Shown here piece by piece: positions 34,501 through 47,540 of a stretch of DNA of 64,000 bases. The position numbers and the translations under genes are program-made. Position 1 is the first letter of the stretch, and each line of letters opens with the position of its first letter. Source of the stretch: Paracoccaceae bacterium (lineage in GTDB: Bacteria > Pseudomonadota > Alphaproteobacteria > Rhodobacterales > Rhodobacteraceae); NCBI GenBank assembly GCA_027492585.1, contig JAPUEK010000011.1, positions 1-64,000 of the forward strand, in the 5' to 3' direction. The notes beneath the pieces were generated by a model. That model was not told where the DNA came from and made no database searches. It worked only from the letters and a program-made list of their open reading frames with translations.

Positions 34501-35886
34501 TCAGAACCCCAGAACGGCGGGCAGCGCGCCCAGAATGGCCCGCGCGCCCTGACCCACCCCGCCTTTCGGACGGGCCGGCAGATCGGCGGGCGTATGGCCG
34601 TAGATGTCGAAATGCATATAGCGCGGCCCCTCGACGAAGCGGCGCAGGAACAGGGCCGCCGTCACCGATCCGGCAAAACCCCAGCCCGGCGCATTGTCGA
34701 GATCGGCGATCCCCGGCTCGATGATATGCTCATAGGGGGTCCAGAACGGCATCCGCCAGACCGGATCGAACCCGGCTTGCGCCCCCGCCTCCAGAGCCTG
34801 CGCCATCGGCTCGTCATCGGTGTAATAGGGGGCCAGATCCGGCCCGACCGCGATCCGCGCCGCCCCGGTCAGCGTCGCCATGGAGATGACCGCCTCCGTC
34901 TCTTCCTCGCAGGCAAGAGCGAGCGCGTCGGCCAGCACCAGCCGCCCCTCGGCGTCGGTGTCATTCACCTCCACCGTCAGCCCCTTGCGGGAGGTCAGGA
35001 TGTCCTTCGGCCGCAAGGCATTGCCGGAAATCACGTTTTCCACCGCAGGCACCAGCACCCGCAGCCGGATCGGCAGGCCGAGCCGCATGATCATATGGGC
35101 CAGCCCCATGACCGTCGCCGCCCCGCCCATGTCCTTCTTCATCAGGAGCATCCCGTTCGAGGGCTTGATGTTCAGCCCCCCGGTGTCGAAGCAGACCCCC
35201 TTGCCGACCAGGGTCAGTCGCGGGCCGGCATCGCCCCAATGCAGGTCCAGAAGCCGCGGCGCGCGGGTCGAGGCGCGGCCGACGGCATGGATCATCGGGA
35301 AGTTGCGCGCCAGAAGCTCCTCCCCCCGGATCACCTCCGTCCGGGCGCCGAACGTTTCGGCAAGGGCAAGAAACGCCGCCTCCAGCTCCGCCGGCCCCAT
35401 GTCCTGCGCGGGTGTGTTGATGAGATCGCGGGTCAGGAACTCCCCCTCCGCCATGGCGAGAAGGCGGGCGCCGTCCACGCCCTCCGGCGCCTTGAGCAGC
35501 GCCGCTTCGGACGTGGCGCGACCGGGCCGATAACGGTCGAACCGATAGGCGGAGAGAAGCCAGGCAAGCGCCGCCTCCTCCCGCTCCGCGCCGGTCAGGT
35601 CGCCCGTCAGATGCCAGGCCCCCGCAGGCAGCGCCGCCGCCGCCTTCGCCACGCCGAACCGCCCGCGCCGCCGCGCCGCCGCGCCGCCCAACCCGAGGAC
35701 TGCCGCCGCAACCCCGCCCTCTCCCGGCAAAAGTCGCAGATCCCCCGCGGCTCCGTCGAAGCCGCTGGCCGTGAGCCAGTCCCGTTGCGCCTGCGGCAGA
35801 CTGGCAAGGAAATCCGCAACCCCCTCGGCCCGCAGGAGGTGGAGCGGACGGGATGCGGCGGCGGGATCGGCGAAAACGGGGGGCAT
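34501..35886 (-). CDS. M17 leucyl aminopeptidase family protein
   Basis: Dizinc cytosolic aminopeptidase. Motifs are INTPAQDMGPAELE, GKGVCFDTGGLNIKPSNGML, MKKDMGGAATVMGLAHMI and the NTDAEGRLVLADAL-type signature (here NDTDAEGRLVLADAL). It has 461 residues from ATG 35886. Compared with E. coli PepA the N-terminal domain is short and Ala-rich. It probably acts with the coupled NlpC/P60 protein in peptide or muropeptide turnover; this link is inference. Confidence 0.92.
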   Translation of the reverse strand: MPPVFADPAAASRPLHLLRAEGVADFLASLPQAQRDWLTASGFDGAAGDLRLLPGEGGVAAAVLGLGGAAARRRGRFGVAKAAAALPAGAWHLTGDLTGAEREEAALAWLLSAYRFDRYRPGRATSEAALLKAPEGVDGARLLAMAEGEFLTRDLINTPAQDMGPAELEAAFLALAETFGARTEVIRGEELLARNFPMIHAVGRASTRAPRLLDLHWGDAGPRLTLVGKGVCFDTGGLNIKPSNGMLLMKKDMGGAATVMGLAHMIMRLGLPIRLRVLVPAVENVISGNALRPKDILTSRKGLTVEVNDTDAEGRLVLADALALACEEETEAVISMATLTGAARIAVGPDLAPYYTDDEPMAQALEAGAQAGFDPVWRMPFWTPYEHIIEPGIADLDNAPGWGFAGSVTAALFLRRFVEGPRYMHFDIYGHTPADLPARPKGGVGQGARAILGALPAVLGF

Positions 35887-37642
<1,756 letters not shown>

Positions 37643-37669
37643 GCTTCCGCCCGTTCTTCGAGACCAGAG

Positions 37670-37697
37670 CCCCGGCGCCGCAAGGTGCCGGGGTTTT
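37670..37697 (+). terminator. Intrinsic terminator after the TRAP binding protein gene
   Basis: CCCCGGCGCC, GCAA loop, GGTGCCGGGG (one G-U pair in 10) is followed by TTTT. It lies 28 bp after the stop codon. Confidence 0.88.
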
Positions 37698-37852
37698 CAT
37701 TTGGCAAGTCTCAGGGAGCACCGTGCATCCCCGGCCGCCTCCGCGATCTGGCCAGGAGGAGGAGCCTTCTCCGGGCCACGCCCGAGGGCTGATCGTCCTC
37801 CAGACCCGGCAAGGCCCCCTCGCGGGCCTCCTCCCTGCTCATTTTCTGTCGA

Positions 37853-37900
37853 TGAATATCCTGCGGAGGGGTCTGGAGGGGGCAAACCCCCTCCGGCGCC
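37853..37900. repeat. Dispersed ATCCTGCGG element, copy between convergent TRAP genes
   Basis: GAATATCCTGCGGAGGGGTC followed by TGGAGGGGGCAAACCCCCTCCGG. The same two blocks occur at 33595-33640. No gene is seen in 37698-37959. Confidence 0.65.
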
Positions 37901-37959
37901 CGACGAAGGGCGCGACGGCCCGGCACTCGCCGAATGTCGTCCCCGCCGCTTTTGCCCGG

Positions 37960-39459
37960 TCACGGCGCTGTTGGCGGCACGAGCCCGCCGGGGGCAGGGG
38001 CGAGCCCGCCTCCGAGGCCGCCGCCAAGAGCGCCGGGCTGTCCGAGGGCTCCACCCTGGCCCAATCCCCCGCCCAGGGCGCCGCCGATACCGTCCACCTG
38101 AATCTTGACGGTCGAGAGATCGACTGCCGGACCATGATCCAGCCAGCCGGTCACCATGCCCGGCCAGAAGATCACGATCACCACCAAGAGCAACTGCATC
38201 GCCAGCCAGGGGATCGCCCCCATATAGATCTGCTTGGTCTTGACCTCCTTCGGGGCGATGGAGCGCAGGTAGAACAGCGCAAAGCCGAAAGGCGGGTGCA
38301 TGAAGCTGGTCTGCATGTTGATGCAGAGCAGCACCCCGAACCAGATCAGGTCGATCCCCAGCGATTGCGCCACCGGCGCCAGCATCGGCACGACGATGAA
38401 GGCGATCTCGAAGAAGTCGAGGAAGAAGGCCAGGAAGAAGATGAAGATGTTGACGAAGATCAGGAAGCCGATCGGCCCGCCCGGCAGATGCGACAGCAGA
38501 TGCTCGATCCAGCGGCCGCCATCCATGCCCTGAAAGACGAGGCTGAACACGGTGGAGCCGATCAGGATGAAGACCACCATGGCCGTCAGATGCGCGGTCG
38601 AGGTCATGGCCTGCCGCACCAGCGGCCAGGTCAGCCGCCCGTGCATCGCCGCGAGAACCAATGCCCCGACGACACCAAGCGCTCCGGCTTCGGTCGGCGT
38701 GGCAAGACCCATGAAGATCGTGCCGAGGACGAGGAAGATCAGCACGATGGAGGGGACGATCCCCATCAGCACCTTCATCACCAGTGCCAGATTCAGGTCC
38801 CCCCGCACCTCCTTGGGCAAGGGTGGCATCATGTGCGGCTTGAGGATCGACAGCACCACGATATAGGCGAGGAAGATCAGCACCTGCGCGATCGACGGCC
38901 CCATGGCGCCCAGATACATGTCGCCCACCGACTTGCCGAGCTGGTCGGCCAGAACGACCAGCACGAGCGATGGCGGGATCAGCTGGGTGATCGTGCCGGA
39001 GGCGGCGATCACGCCGGTCGCCAGCCGCTCGTTATAGCCATAGCGCAGCATGATCGGCAGCGAGATCACCCCCATGGTGATGACCGATGCCGCCACCGTG
39101 CCGGTGATCGCGCCCAGAACGGCGCCGACAAGGATCACCGCATAGGCCAGACCGCCGGGAACCCGCCCGAAGAGCTTGCCCGTGCCTTCGAGAAGGTCCT
39201 CCGCCAGCCCGCAGCGTTCCAGGATCGCGCCCATGAAGGTGAAGAACGGGATGGCCAGCAGCAGGTCGTTCGACACGATCCCGAAGAACCGATGCGGCAG
39301 GGCGCCCAGAAACGCCTCGTGGAAATGGCCGGTGAGGATGCCCAATGCCCCGAAGAACAGCCCCACAGCCCCCAGGGAAAAGGCGACAGGAAAACCGTAG
39401 AGCATGAAAAAGATCATGCAGGCGAACATCAGCGGGGGGAAAATCCCGAATGCAAACAT
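37960..39459 (-). CDS. TRAP transporter large permease (DctM-like)
   Basis: Main membrane subunit of a TRAP importer with about 12 hydrophobic segments (PLMFACMIFFMLYGFPVAFS, ILVGAVLGAITGTVAASVIT, LIPPSLVLVVLADQLG). Coupling uses a sodium or proton gradient. The 499 residues end in an unusual ~43-residue Gly/Ala/Pro tail (GGALGGGLGQGGALGQPGA), absent from typical DctM proteins. Its gene follows dctQ by 12 bp; the receptor gene is convergent rather than in the operon. Confidence 0.9.
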   Translation of the reverse strand: MFAFGIFPPLMFACMIFFMLYGFPVAFSLGAVGLFFGALGILTGHFHEAFLGALPHRFFGIVSNDLLLAIPFFTFMGAILERCGLAEDLLEGTGKLFGRVPGGLAYAVILVGAVLGAITGTVAASVITMGVISLPIMLRYGYNERLATGVIAASGTITQLIPPSLVLVVLADQLGKSVGDMYLGAMGPSIAQVLIFLAYIVVLSILKPHMMPPLPKEVRGDLNLALVMKVLMGIVPSIVLIFLVLGTIFMGLATPTEAGALGVVGALVLAAMHGRLTWPLVRQAMTSTAHLTAMVVFILIGSTVFSLVFQGMDGGRWIEHLLSHLPGGPIGFLIFVNIFIFFLAFFLDFFEIAFIVVPMLAPVAQSLGIDLIWFGVLLCINMQTSFMHPPFGFALFYLRSIAPKEVKTKQIYMGAIPWLAMQLLLVVIVIFWPGMVTGWLDHGPAVDLSTVKIQVDGIGGALGGGLGQGGALGQPGALGGGLGGGLAPAPGGLVPPTAP

Positions 39460-39471
39460 CTGCGCGATCCC

Positions 39472-40011
39472 TTACTGCAACGGTTTTTCGTAGGAGGTTT
39501 CGATGCTGATGGTTCCGGTCAGCGCGGCGACGCGCTTGATCAGCTCGGAGATCCCCTGCAAGGCCAGCAGCCCGAAGCCCGCCGAAATGATGAGCTTGAT
39601 CGGCCAGCGGATCAGCCCGCCCGCGTTCGAGGACATCTCCTGCTGCTGGAACGAAAGCCAGAAGATCGGCCAGGACAGATAGGCGGCAAAGATCGCAAAA
39701 GGCAGCAGAAAGAACAGGATGCCGAACGTGTCGATCCAGAGCCGCGCCCGGTCGCTGACCGAGCCGTAGATCAGATCGACCCGCACATGCTCGTTGTTGC
39801 GGAGGGTATGGGCGGCCCCCATCATCACGATGAAGCCGAACATGTACCACTGGATTTCCAGCCAGCCGTTCGAACTGTAGTTGAATGTATAGCGGATCAT
39901 CGCATTGCCGGCGCTGACGAGACAGCAGAGCAGGACCAGATATTCCCCAATCTTGCCGAACACAGCGCTCAGCCGGTCGATGCCCCGTGACAAGGCAAGC
40001 AACGGTTGCAT
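39472..40011 (-). CDS. TRAP transporter small permease (DctQ-like)
   Basis: Four-helix membrane subunit that pairs with the large permease. Hydrophobic segments include YLVLLCCLVSAGNAMIRY and IWFLLPFAIF-like sequence; NGWLEIQWYMFGFIVMMGAA is typical of DctQ. It has 179 residues. It is the first gene of the minus-strand pair; the gap 40012-40545 upstream is its regulatory region. Confidence 0.9.
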   Translation of the reverse strand: MQPLLALSRGIDRLSAVFGKIGEYLVLLCCLVSAGNAMIRYTFNYSSNGWLEIQWYMFGFIVMMGAAHTLRNNEHVRVDLIYGSVSDRARLWIDTFGILFFLLPFAIFAAYLSWPIFWLSFQQQEMSSNAGGLIRWPIKLIISAGFGLLALQGISELIKRVAALTGTISIETSYEKPLQ

Positions 40012-40152
40012 GTATTTCCTCCCATGACCCTCGGATTCCGGTCTTCGCCGGCTGCCGCAGGAAGGTCAGCTTCGTCGCTTTTCACCCCGCCCGTCAATCG
40101 CGCAGAGCGGCCCTGCCTTCGGGTCTTCCCGATGCCACGGGGCAGGCAGCGG

Positions 40153-40170
40153 CAAAACCTGCCGGTTTTG
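40153..40170. promoter_or_regulatory. 7-4-7 palindrome upstream of the TRAP permease genes
   Basis: CAAAACC-TGCC-GGTTTTG is a perfect inverted repeat about 142 bp upstream of the dctQ start. It resembles a dimeric repressor site, but no regulator gene is nearby. The rest of 40012-40545 shows no supported gene; the AT-rich segment at 40171-40200 may hold a minus-strand promoter. Confidence 0.4.
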
Positions 40171-40545
40171 TCTGAATAATATGCACATGCACGTACTGCG
40201 GCATCTGACCAGTCCTGGGCGCAAACAGACTGCCCTTGCGTCATGCCGGCGCGATTCGCGGCGTGACCCGTTCGGATCAGGCTGAACGGCTTTCGCAGGC
40301 AGCCGCCCAACTCCGCCTTCCGGTCAGGACGCTGTTCCGGCCAGGCCACCTCCGCCCGGCTTTCCGAGCGGATGGATCATGCCGCCGGGACGGAATACCG
40401 GGGCTGGACGGAACAGGGGCCGGGCTTGCAGGCGCATCATCGGGCCGGTCGGCTGGAAGACGTGCTGCGGCAATCGCCGGAGAGGTCGGGCTGCGGCACA
40501 GGTGACCGCAAAGGGTCACCTATGACGCAGCCATCGGACCGGCGG

Positions 40546-40935
40546 TCAACTGAAGGTCTGGTCGAGCAATTCCTTGTCCGAGGACAGCGACCGCTCCGCG
40601 ATCCGCAGAAGCCGCGCCCAGACGGCGGAAAAGGCCGTCACCTCGCCCCGGTCAAGGCAGTCACGCAGATCGCAGGCGACGAGGCCGAGGCTGACCATCC
40701 CGAGGTTTTCCGCCATCCGCTGCAACCGCCGCAACTGGCGCATCAGATCGCCCATGTCATGCGCCCGCACCTGCTGCGCCAGCCCCGCCATGGTCAGCGC
40801 CAGCTCCGCCAGAGCGCGCGTGACCACCTGCTCGGCCGAACTGGTGCCGAGGTTCCGATAGATCGTCGCAATCGGCTCGGCATCCTGCCGGACCCGTTCC
40901 TTTGGCCGCAGGGCCACCACATTCTCCGTTCCCAT
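40546..40935 (-). CDS. Conserved hypothetical helical protein
   Basis: No family name recognised. The 129-residue protein is largely alpha-helical (AEQVVTRALAELALTMAGLA, MGDLMRQLRRLQRMAENLGM), with a single Cys pair region LGLVACDLRDCLDR. The pattern slightly resembles a four-helix Hpt domain, but a phospho-His motif is not evident. ATG 40935 is preferred over the GTG just upstream. It is divergent from the carbonic anhydrase gene. Confidence 0.65.
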   Translation of the reverse strand: MGTENVVALRPKERVRQDAEPIATIYRNLGTSSAEQVVTRALAELALTMAGLAQQVRAHDMGDLMRQLRRLQRMAENLGMVSLGLVACDLRDCLDRGEVTAFSAVWARLLRIAERSLSSDKELLDQTFS

Positions 40936-41076
40936 CACACACCGCCTGACATCTCACACCCGAGATCAGCCTGCGCTCTCGTGCTGAAGAAAAGGTTGCC
41001 AGCGCCAAAAGAAACCTCTCGAATTTTCTGCGATTGCATCCTAGACCGGGGCTGCCACGATACCGGGAAGCCGCTC

Positions 41077-41724
41077 ATGAACTATGTACGCCCCCTTCCG
41101 TCCTATCTGGTCAGCCGGTTCCAGGGCTGGCGCGCCACCACCTATCAGGACAACAAGGCCTGGTATCGGCGTCTGGCGGAATCGGGCCAGCATCCGCGCG
41201 CCATGGTGATCTCCTGCTGCGACAGCCGGGTGCATGTCACCTCGATCTTCGGCGCGGATGAGGGGGAATTCTTCATTCACCGCAACATCGCGGGCCTCGT
41301 GCCGCCCTACAATCCGGATGGCGAGCGGCACGGCACCTCTGCCGCCGTGGAATATGCCGTCACCTCGCTCGGCGTTGCCCATATCGTTGTGCTCGGCCAT
41401 TCCAATTGCGGCGGGGTCAAGGGCTGCCATGACATGTGTACCGGCCATGCTCCGCAGCTGGAGGAAAAGACCAGCTTCGTCGGTCGCTGGATGGACATCC
41501 TGCGCCCCGGTTTCGAGCGGGTCTCGGCCCTTCCGCAGACAGAGATCCTGACCGCGCTTGAAAAGCAGGCGGTGCTGGTCAGCCTTGAAAATCTTGCCAC
41601 CTTCCCCTTTGTCCGCTCGGCGGTCGAAGATGACCGGCTGACGCTGCACGGGCTCTGGACCAACACCGGCGAGGGGGAGCTTGAGCAATATGATCCGGCG
41701 CGCGGCGGTTTCCTGCCGGTTTGA
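41077..41724 (+). CDS. Beta-class carbonic anhydrase
   Basis: Zinc enzyme that interconverts CO2 and bicarbonate. Zinc and active-site residues are Cys47, Asp49 and Arg51 (ISCCDSRV) and His108 and Cys111 (LGHSNCGG). [20 protein letters not shown] is the family core. The length of 215 residues is typical of the plant-type/CynT branch. Single gene; the rimP leader starts ~20 bp after its stop. Confidence 0.94.
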   Translation: MNYVRPLPSYLVSRFQGWRATTYQDNKAWYRRLAESGQHPRAMVISCCDSRVHVTSIFGADEGEFFIHRNIAGLVPPYNPDGERHGTSAAVEYAVTSLGVAHIVVLGHSNCGGVKGCHDMCTGHAPQLEEKTSFVGRWMDILRPGFERVSALPQTEILTALEKQAVLVSLENLATFPFVRSAVEDDRLTLHGLWTNTGEGELEQYDPARGGFLPV

Positions 41725-41743
41725 GCCATCCCCCGCTTTGCCC

Positions 41744-41772
41744 TTGCATCTGCGGGATGCGGGGCCTATATG
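41744..41772 (+). promoter_or_regulatory. Probable promoter of rimP-nusA-infB
   Basis: TTGCAT (41744-41749), 17-bp spacer, TATATG (41767-41772) resembles a sigma-70 promoter. It starts transcription roughly 110 bp before rimP, leaving a structured leader. Confidence 0.5.
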
Positions 41773-41823
41773 AAATTCAACAGCGGTTTCGGGGTCCACA
41801 CCCGAAGCTACCGAACGTCGCGG

Positions 41824-41845
41824 CGGGCCTGTTGGCCCGTTTTTT
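41824..41845 (+). terminator. Leader terminator/attenuator before rimP
   Basis: CGGGCC, TGTT loop, GGCCCG is followed by six T's (41840-41845) and lies 44 bp before the rimP ATG. A second, upstream hairpin (TTCGGG...CCCGAA, ~41788-41806) could be an alternative structure. A terminator inside the leader of a NusA operon suggests attenuation, with NusA acting on its own transcript; this is inference. It could also end a short leader RNA. Confidence 0.7.
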
Positions 41846-41888
41846 GTTTTCTGCCCCCTTCCTCTGGAACCTCGCAAGCGGAACCCCC

Positions 41889-42497
41889 ATGTCCGATCTG
41901 ATCGCCAAAACCGCCATCGACCGCCGCCTTGCCGACATCATCACCCCCGTCATCGAAGGCATGGGGTTCGAGCTTGTCCGCGTGCGGCTGATGGGCGGCA
42001 AGACGCGCATCCTTCAGGTCATGGCCGACAAGCCCGAGGGCGGCATCGACGTGGACGATTGCGGGGAGATTTCCACCGCGATTTCCGCCGTCCTGGATGT
42101 GGAAGACCCGATCGAGGACAACTATGTGCTGGAGGTCTCCTCCCCCGGCATCGACCGCCCGCTGACCCGGCTCAAGGACTTCGAGATGTGGTCGGGCTGG
42201 GAGGCGCGGGTGGAGACGACCGAGCTCATCGACGGGCGCCGCCGCTTCAAGGGCGCGCTTGCCGGGGTCGAGGCGGACGAGGTGCTGATCGAGATCGAGG
42301 AGGGCGGCGAGACGCTGACCATCGGGCTCAAGTTCGACTGGCTTTCGGATGCCAAGCTGATCCTGACGGATGAGCTGATCACCGAGATGCTGCGCCAGAA
42401 GAAGGCCTCTGGCGTGATCGACGAATCGAAGTTCGACGAGATCGAAGACGCCGAGGAGGAGGACGAGGATGACCTCCCCGAGGCGACGAAACACTGA
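41889..42497 (+). CDS. rimP: Ribosome maturation factor RimP
   Basis: Assists 30S subunit assembly. The N-terminal KH-like domain holds [17 protein letters not shown] and [14 protein letters not shown], the RimP signature, and a C-terminal SH3-like domain follows. The 202 residues end in a strongly acidic tail ([14 protein letters not shown]) found in Rhodobacterales. Start ATG 41889 follows the leader terminator. First gene of rimP-nusA-ylxR-infB. Confidence 0.94.
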   Translation: MSDLIAKTAIDRRLADIITPVIEGMGFELVRVRLMGGKTRILQVMADKPEGGIDVDDCGEISTAISAVLDVEDPIEDNYVLEVSSPGIDRPLTRLKDFEMWSGWEARVETTELIDGRRRFKGALAGVEADEVLIEIEEGGETLTIGLKFDWLSDAKLILTDELITEMLRQKKASGVIDESKFDEIEDAEEEDEDDLPEATKH

Positions 42498-42525
42498 AGC
42501 GAAACAGACTGTAGCGAAACACTGA
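42486..42525 (+). repeat. Three short direct repeats at the rimP 3' end
   Basis: CGAAACACTGA at 42487-42497 (containing the rimP stop), a CGAAACAGACTG variant at 42500-42511 and CGAAACACTGA again at 42515-42525. They are small tandem duplications across a stop codon in the rimP-nusA gap. Confidence 0.7.
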
Positions 42526-42561
42526 GCCGCAATAGCGCGACAGAACGACCGGGAGCGACCA

Positions 42562-44158
<1,597 letters not shown>

Positions 44159-44169
<11 letters not shown>

Positions 44170-44182
44170 TTTCAGGCCTCGG
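44159..44182 (+). promoter_or_regulatory. 10-bp perfect hairpin spanning the nusA stop codon
   Basis: CCGAGGCCTG (44159-44168), ATTT loop, CAGGCCTCGG (44173-44182). The right arm touches GGAAGG, the likely ribosome site of the downstream GTG-start gene at 44194. It lacks a T-tract, so it probably acts on mRNA stability or re-initiation rather than termination. Confidence 0.6.
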
Positions 44183-44193
44183 AAGGTGCGACC

Positions 44194-44832
44194 GTGACGC
44201 GCGGCGGCCATAAAGACGAGCGGGGCGATCCCGAACGCAAGTGCATCGTCACGGGCGAGAGCCAGCCGAAAGCGGGGCTCGTCCGGTTTTGCCTCGGGCC
44301 TGACGGGCAGATCGTGCCGGATATTCCGGGCCGTCTGCCGGGCCGGGGCATCTATGTGACGGCCGGGCGGGCGGAGATCACCAGGGCGGCGGCGAAGGGG
44401 CTTTTCGCCCGCGCCGCCCGCCAGCCGGTCAAGGTGCCGGGGGGGCTGGCCGATCTGGTGGAGGCGCTTCTGCTCCGCCGGGTGCAGGATCTGCTCTCGC
44501 TTTCCCGCAAGGCGGGGGAGGCGGTGACGGGCTACGAGAAGGTGAAGGAGCTGCTGACCAAGGGTCAGGCAAGGGTGCTGATTCAGGCCTCGGACGGCTC
44601 CGAACGGGGCAAGACCAAACTCCGCGCCCCGGAAGCAGAGAACAGCCTGATTACCTGCCTTTCCGCAGGGGAATTGGGTTTGTCCTTTGGACGCGAACGT
44701 GCCATACACGCCGCGCTTGCGGCTGGTGGACTCACACCGCGTGTTGTAGAGGAAGCGGCAAGGCTTTCCGGCCTGCGGATGATGCAGGCGGACAAGCAGG
44801 ACGGCGGCGAGACCGCCATGAAGGATACGTAG
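44194..44832 (+). CDS. YlxR/DUF448 plus L7Ae-like RNA-binding protein
   Basis: Two-domain RNA-binding protein. The N-terminal YlxR domain has [19 protein letters not shown] and LPGRGIYV, followed by an L7Ae-like ribosomal-protein domain ([20 protein letters not shown]). Its usual place between nusA and infB is conserved. It has 212 residues with a GTG start. The C-terminal tail runs to 5 bp before infB. Exact role unknown; YlxR is reported to affect RNase P and transcription in other bacteria. Confidence 0.9.
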   Translation: MTRGGHKDERGDPERKCIVTGESQPKAGLVRFCLGPDGQIVPDIPGRLPGRGIYVTAGRAEITRAAAKGLFARAARQPVKVPGGLADLVEALLLRRVQDLLSLSRKAGEAVTGYEKVKELLTKGQARVLIQASDGSERGKTKLRAPEAENSLITCLSAGELGLSFGRERAIHAALAAGGLTPRVVEEAARLSGLRMMQADKQDGGETAMKDT

Positions 44833-44837
44833 GACGC

Positions 44838-47441
44838 ATGAGCGATACAGACGGCAAGAAACCCCTCGGCCTGGGTGGCGCACCTCGTTCCGGTCAGGTG
44901 AAGCAGAGCTTCTCCCATGGCCGCACGAAAAGCGTTGTGGTCGAGGTCAAGCGCAAGCTGACGGTGGTGCCGAACAAACCGGCGGCAGCCGCCTCTGCTT
45001 CGGCGGGCGGTGCCTCTGCGCCGCGCCTTGGCGATCCGTCCAAGCGCCCTGCCGGCATTTCCGATGCCGAGATGGAACGCCGTCTGACGGCTCTGCGGAC
45101 CGCGAAGGCCCGCGAGCAGGAAGATGCGGCCAAGCGGGCGGAGGATGAGCGTCAGCGCGAGGAAGAGCGTCAGCGCCGCCGCGAGGAAATCGAGGCCAAG
45201 GAACGCGAGGAGCGCGCCCGCGAGGCCGCCCTGCGCGCCAAGGCCGAAGAGGAAGAGCGTCAGCGCGTCGAAGCTGCGGCCGAGGCTGCCGCGAAGGCGC
45301 AGGCCCGCAAGGCCGATGTGCTTGGCACGCAGCGTCGCCAGCCCGCGGCCCCCGAGGCTCCGGCGGCGGCCCCTGCCGCCGATAAACCCGCTTCGCAAGC
45401 CCGTCCGCGCCCCGGTGCGGCGGCTCCGGCGACCGACGAGCGTGGTCCGGCAAGCGCCAAGCCCGGCCTGCCGACCCCGCGCAAGACCGACCGCGAGCGC
45501 GAAGAGCGTGAGCGCAATGCCAAGGCCAAGGGCGACGAAGGCCGCCGCGCCGGCAAGCTGACCCTGAATGACGCCCTGTCCGGCGAAGGCGGGCGCACGC
45601 GCAGCCTCGCCGCGATGAAGCGCAAGCAGGAAAAGGCCCGTAACAAGGCCATGGGCTTCGGCGCCAAGGCCGAAAAGCAGGTCCGCGATGTGCAGCTTCC
45701 CGAAACCATCGTGGTCAGCGAACTGGCCAACCGGATGGCGGAACGGGCAGCCGATGTGGTCAAATCGCTCATGAAAATGGGCATGATGGTCACGATGAAC
45801 CAGGCCATCGACGCCGATACGGCGGAGCTGGTGATCGAGGAATTCGGCCACCGCGCCGTCCGCGTCTCGGATGCGGATGTGGAACAGGTGATCGATTCGG
45901 TCGTGGACAAGGCCGAGGATCAGCAGCCGCGCCCGCCGATCGTGACGATCATGGGCCACGTCGACCACGGCAAGACCTCGCTTCTCGATGCGATCCGCAA
46001 GGCCAATGTGGTCTCGGGCGAAGCCGGCGGCATCACCCAGCACATCGGCGCCTATCAGGTTACGACCGAAAGCGGTCAGGTCCTGACCTTCCTCGACACG
46101 CCCGGCCACGCCGCCTTCACCTCCATGCGGTCGCGCGGGGCTCAGGTGACGGATATCGTCGTGCTGGTGGTTGCGGCCGATGACGCCGTGATGCCGCAGA
46201 CCGTGGAAGCCATCGCCCATGCGAAGGCCGCCAAGGTGCCGATGATCGTGGCGATCAACAAGATCGACAAATACGGCGCCGACCCGACCAAGGTGCGGAC
46301 CGATCTTCTGCAACACGAAGTCGTGGTGGAACAGATGTCCGGTGATGTGCAGGATGTCGAGGTTTCGGCCAAGACCGGGCAGGGGCTTGATGAGCTGCTG
46401 GAGGCGATCGCCCTTCAGGCGGAGATCCTGGAGCTGCGCGCCAACCCGAACCGGGCGGCGTCCGGCGCGGTGATCGAAGCGAAGCTCGACGTGGGCCGGG
46501 GTCCGGTGGCGACGGTTCTGGTGCAGAACGGCACGCTGCGGAAGGGCGACATCTTCGTCGTCGGCGAGCAGTGGGGCAAGGTTCGTGCTCTTGTGAACGA
46601 CAAGGGCGAGCGCATCGACGAAGCCGGTCCTTCGGTTCCGGTCGAGGTTCTGGGCCTGTCCGGCACTCCCTCGGCGGGCGATACGCTCAACGTCGTGGAG
46701 ACCGAGGCGCAGGCGCGCGAGATCGCGGATTACCGGATCAAGACCGCCAAGGACAAACGGGCTGCCGCGGGGGCTGCGACCACGCTGGAACAGCTCATGG
46801 CGAAAGCCAAGGCCGATGCCGACGTGGCCGAACTGCCGGTGCTGGTGAAGGCCGACGTGCAGGGCTCTGCCGAGGCCATCGTGCAGGCTCTGGAAAAGGT
46901 CGGCAACGAAGAGGTGCGGGTGCGGGTGCTGTCCTACGGCGTCGGCGCGATCACCGATACGGATGTGGGTCTGGCCGAGGCGTCGAACGCCCCGATCATC
47001 GGCTTCAACGTCCGTGCAAATGCCTCCGCCCGGAATTCCGCGCATCAGAAAGGCGTGGAGATCCGCTACTATTCGATCATCTATGATCTTGTGGACGACA
47101 TCAAAGCCGCCGCTTCGGGCCTGCTGAAAGCCGAGATCCGCGAAACCTTCATCGGTTACGCGCAGATCAAGGAGGTCTTCAAGGTCACGGGCATCGGTCA
47201 GGTCGCCGGCTGTATCGTCACCGAAGGCGTTGCCCGCCGCTCGGCTGGCGTGCGCCTGCTGCGCGACAACGTGGTGATCCACGAAGGCACGCTGAAGACG
47301 CTGAAGCGCTTCAAGGACGAGGTGAAGGAAGTCATCTCCGGTCAGGAATGTGGCATGGCCTTCGAGCGCTATGACGACATCCGCCAGGGCGACGTGATCG
47401 AGATCTTCGAGCGGGAAGAGGTTCAGCGCAAGCTGGCCTGA
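44838..47441 (+). CDS. infB: Translation initiation factor IF-2
   Basis: GTPase that brings fMet-tRNA to the 30S subunit and drives subunit joining. The first ~290 residues are the charged, Ala/Arg/Glu-rich variable region (coiled-coil-like [20 protein letters not shown]). The G domain starts at [20 protein letters not shown], with DTPGHAAF and NKIDKYGAD following, then beta-barrels and the C-terminal tRNA-binding domain with [12 protein letters not shown]. It has 867 residues. It ends the operon; rbfA and truB do not follow. Confidence 0.97.
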   Translation: MSDTDGKKPLGLGGAPRSGQVKQSFSHGRTKSVVVEVKRKLTVVPNKPAAAASASAGGASAPRLGDPSKRPAGISDAEMERRLTALRTAKAREQEDAAKRAEDERQREEERQRRREEIEAKEREERAREAALRAKAEEEERQRVEAAAEAAAKAQARKADVLGTQRRQPAAPEAPAAAPAADKPASQARPRPGAAAPATDERGPASAKPGLPTPRKTDREREERERNAKAKGDEGRRAGKLTLNDALSGEGGRTRSLAAMKRKQEKARNKAMGFGAKAEKQVRDVQLPETIVVSELANRMAERAADVVKSLMKMGMMVTMNQAIDADTAELVIEEFGHRAVRVSDADVEQVIDSVVDKAEDQQPRPPIVTIMGHVDHGKTSLLDAIRKANVVSGEAGGITQHIGAYQVTTESGQVLTFLDTPGHAAFTSMRSRGAQVTDIVVLVVAADDAVMPQTVEAIAHAKAAKVPMIVAINKIDKYGADPTKVRTDLLQHEVVVEQMSGDVQDVEVSAKTGQGLDELLEAIALQAEILELRANPNRAASGAVIEAKLDVGRGPVATVLVQNGTLRKGDIFVVGEQWGKVRALVNDKGERIDEAGPSVPVEVLGLSGTPSAGDTLNVVETEAQAREIADYRIKTAKDKRAAAGAATTLEQLMAKAKADADVAELPVLVKADVQGSAEAIVQALEKVGNEEVRVRVLSYGVGAITDTDVGLAEASNAPIIGFNVRANASARNSAHQKGVEIRYYSIIYDLVDDIKAAASGLLKAEIRETFIGYAQIKEVFKVTGIGQVAGCIVTEGVARRSAGVRLLRDNVVIHEGTLKTLKRFKDEVKEVISGQECGMAFERYDDIRQGDVIEIFEREEVQRKLA

Positions 47442-47479
47442 TCCCGCCCGGATCGACCGGGGCAACCGACAAAAGAAAG

Positions 47480-47506
47480 GGCCGGGGCGCAAACCCCGGC
47501 CTTTTT
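47480..47506 (+). terminator. Intrinsic terminator of the rimP-infB operon
   Basis: GGCCGGGG, CGCAAA loop, CCCCGGCC and TTTTT, 38 bp after the infB stop. A strong canonical structure. Confidence 0.93.
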
Positions 47507-47540
47507 CCGTTCCGTTTCCCGTAAGGGCGGTGTCAGGCCT

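Noticed and set aside
37723-39990. Plus-strand open frame of 755 codons
   Set aside because: Antisense to the TRAP permease genes; His/Asp/Gln-rich shadow composition.
41760-41840. Possible tRNA before rimP (as metY in E. coli)
   Set aside because: No cloverleaf or CCA end can be formed; the sequence is better read as leader hairpins plus terminator.
44583-47492. Minus-strand open frame of 969 codons
   Set aside because: Antisense shadow of infB.
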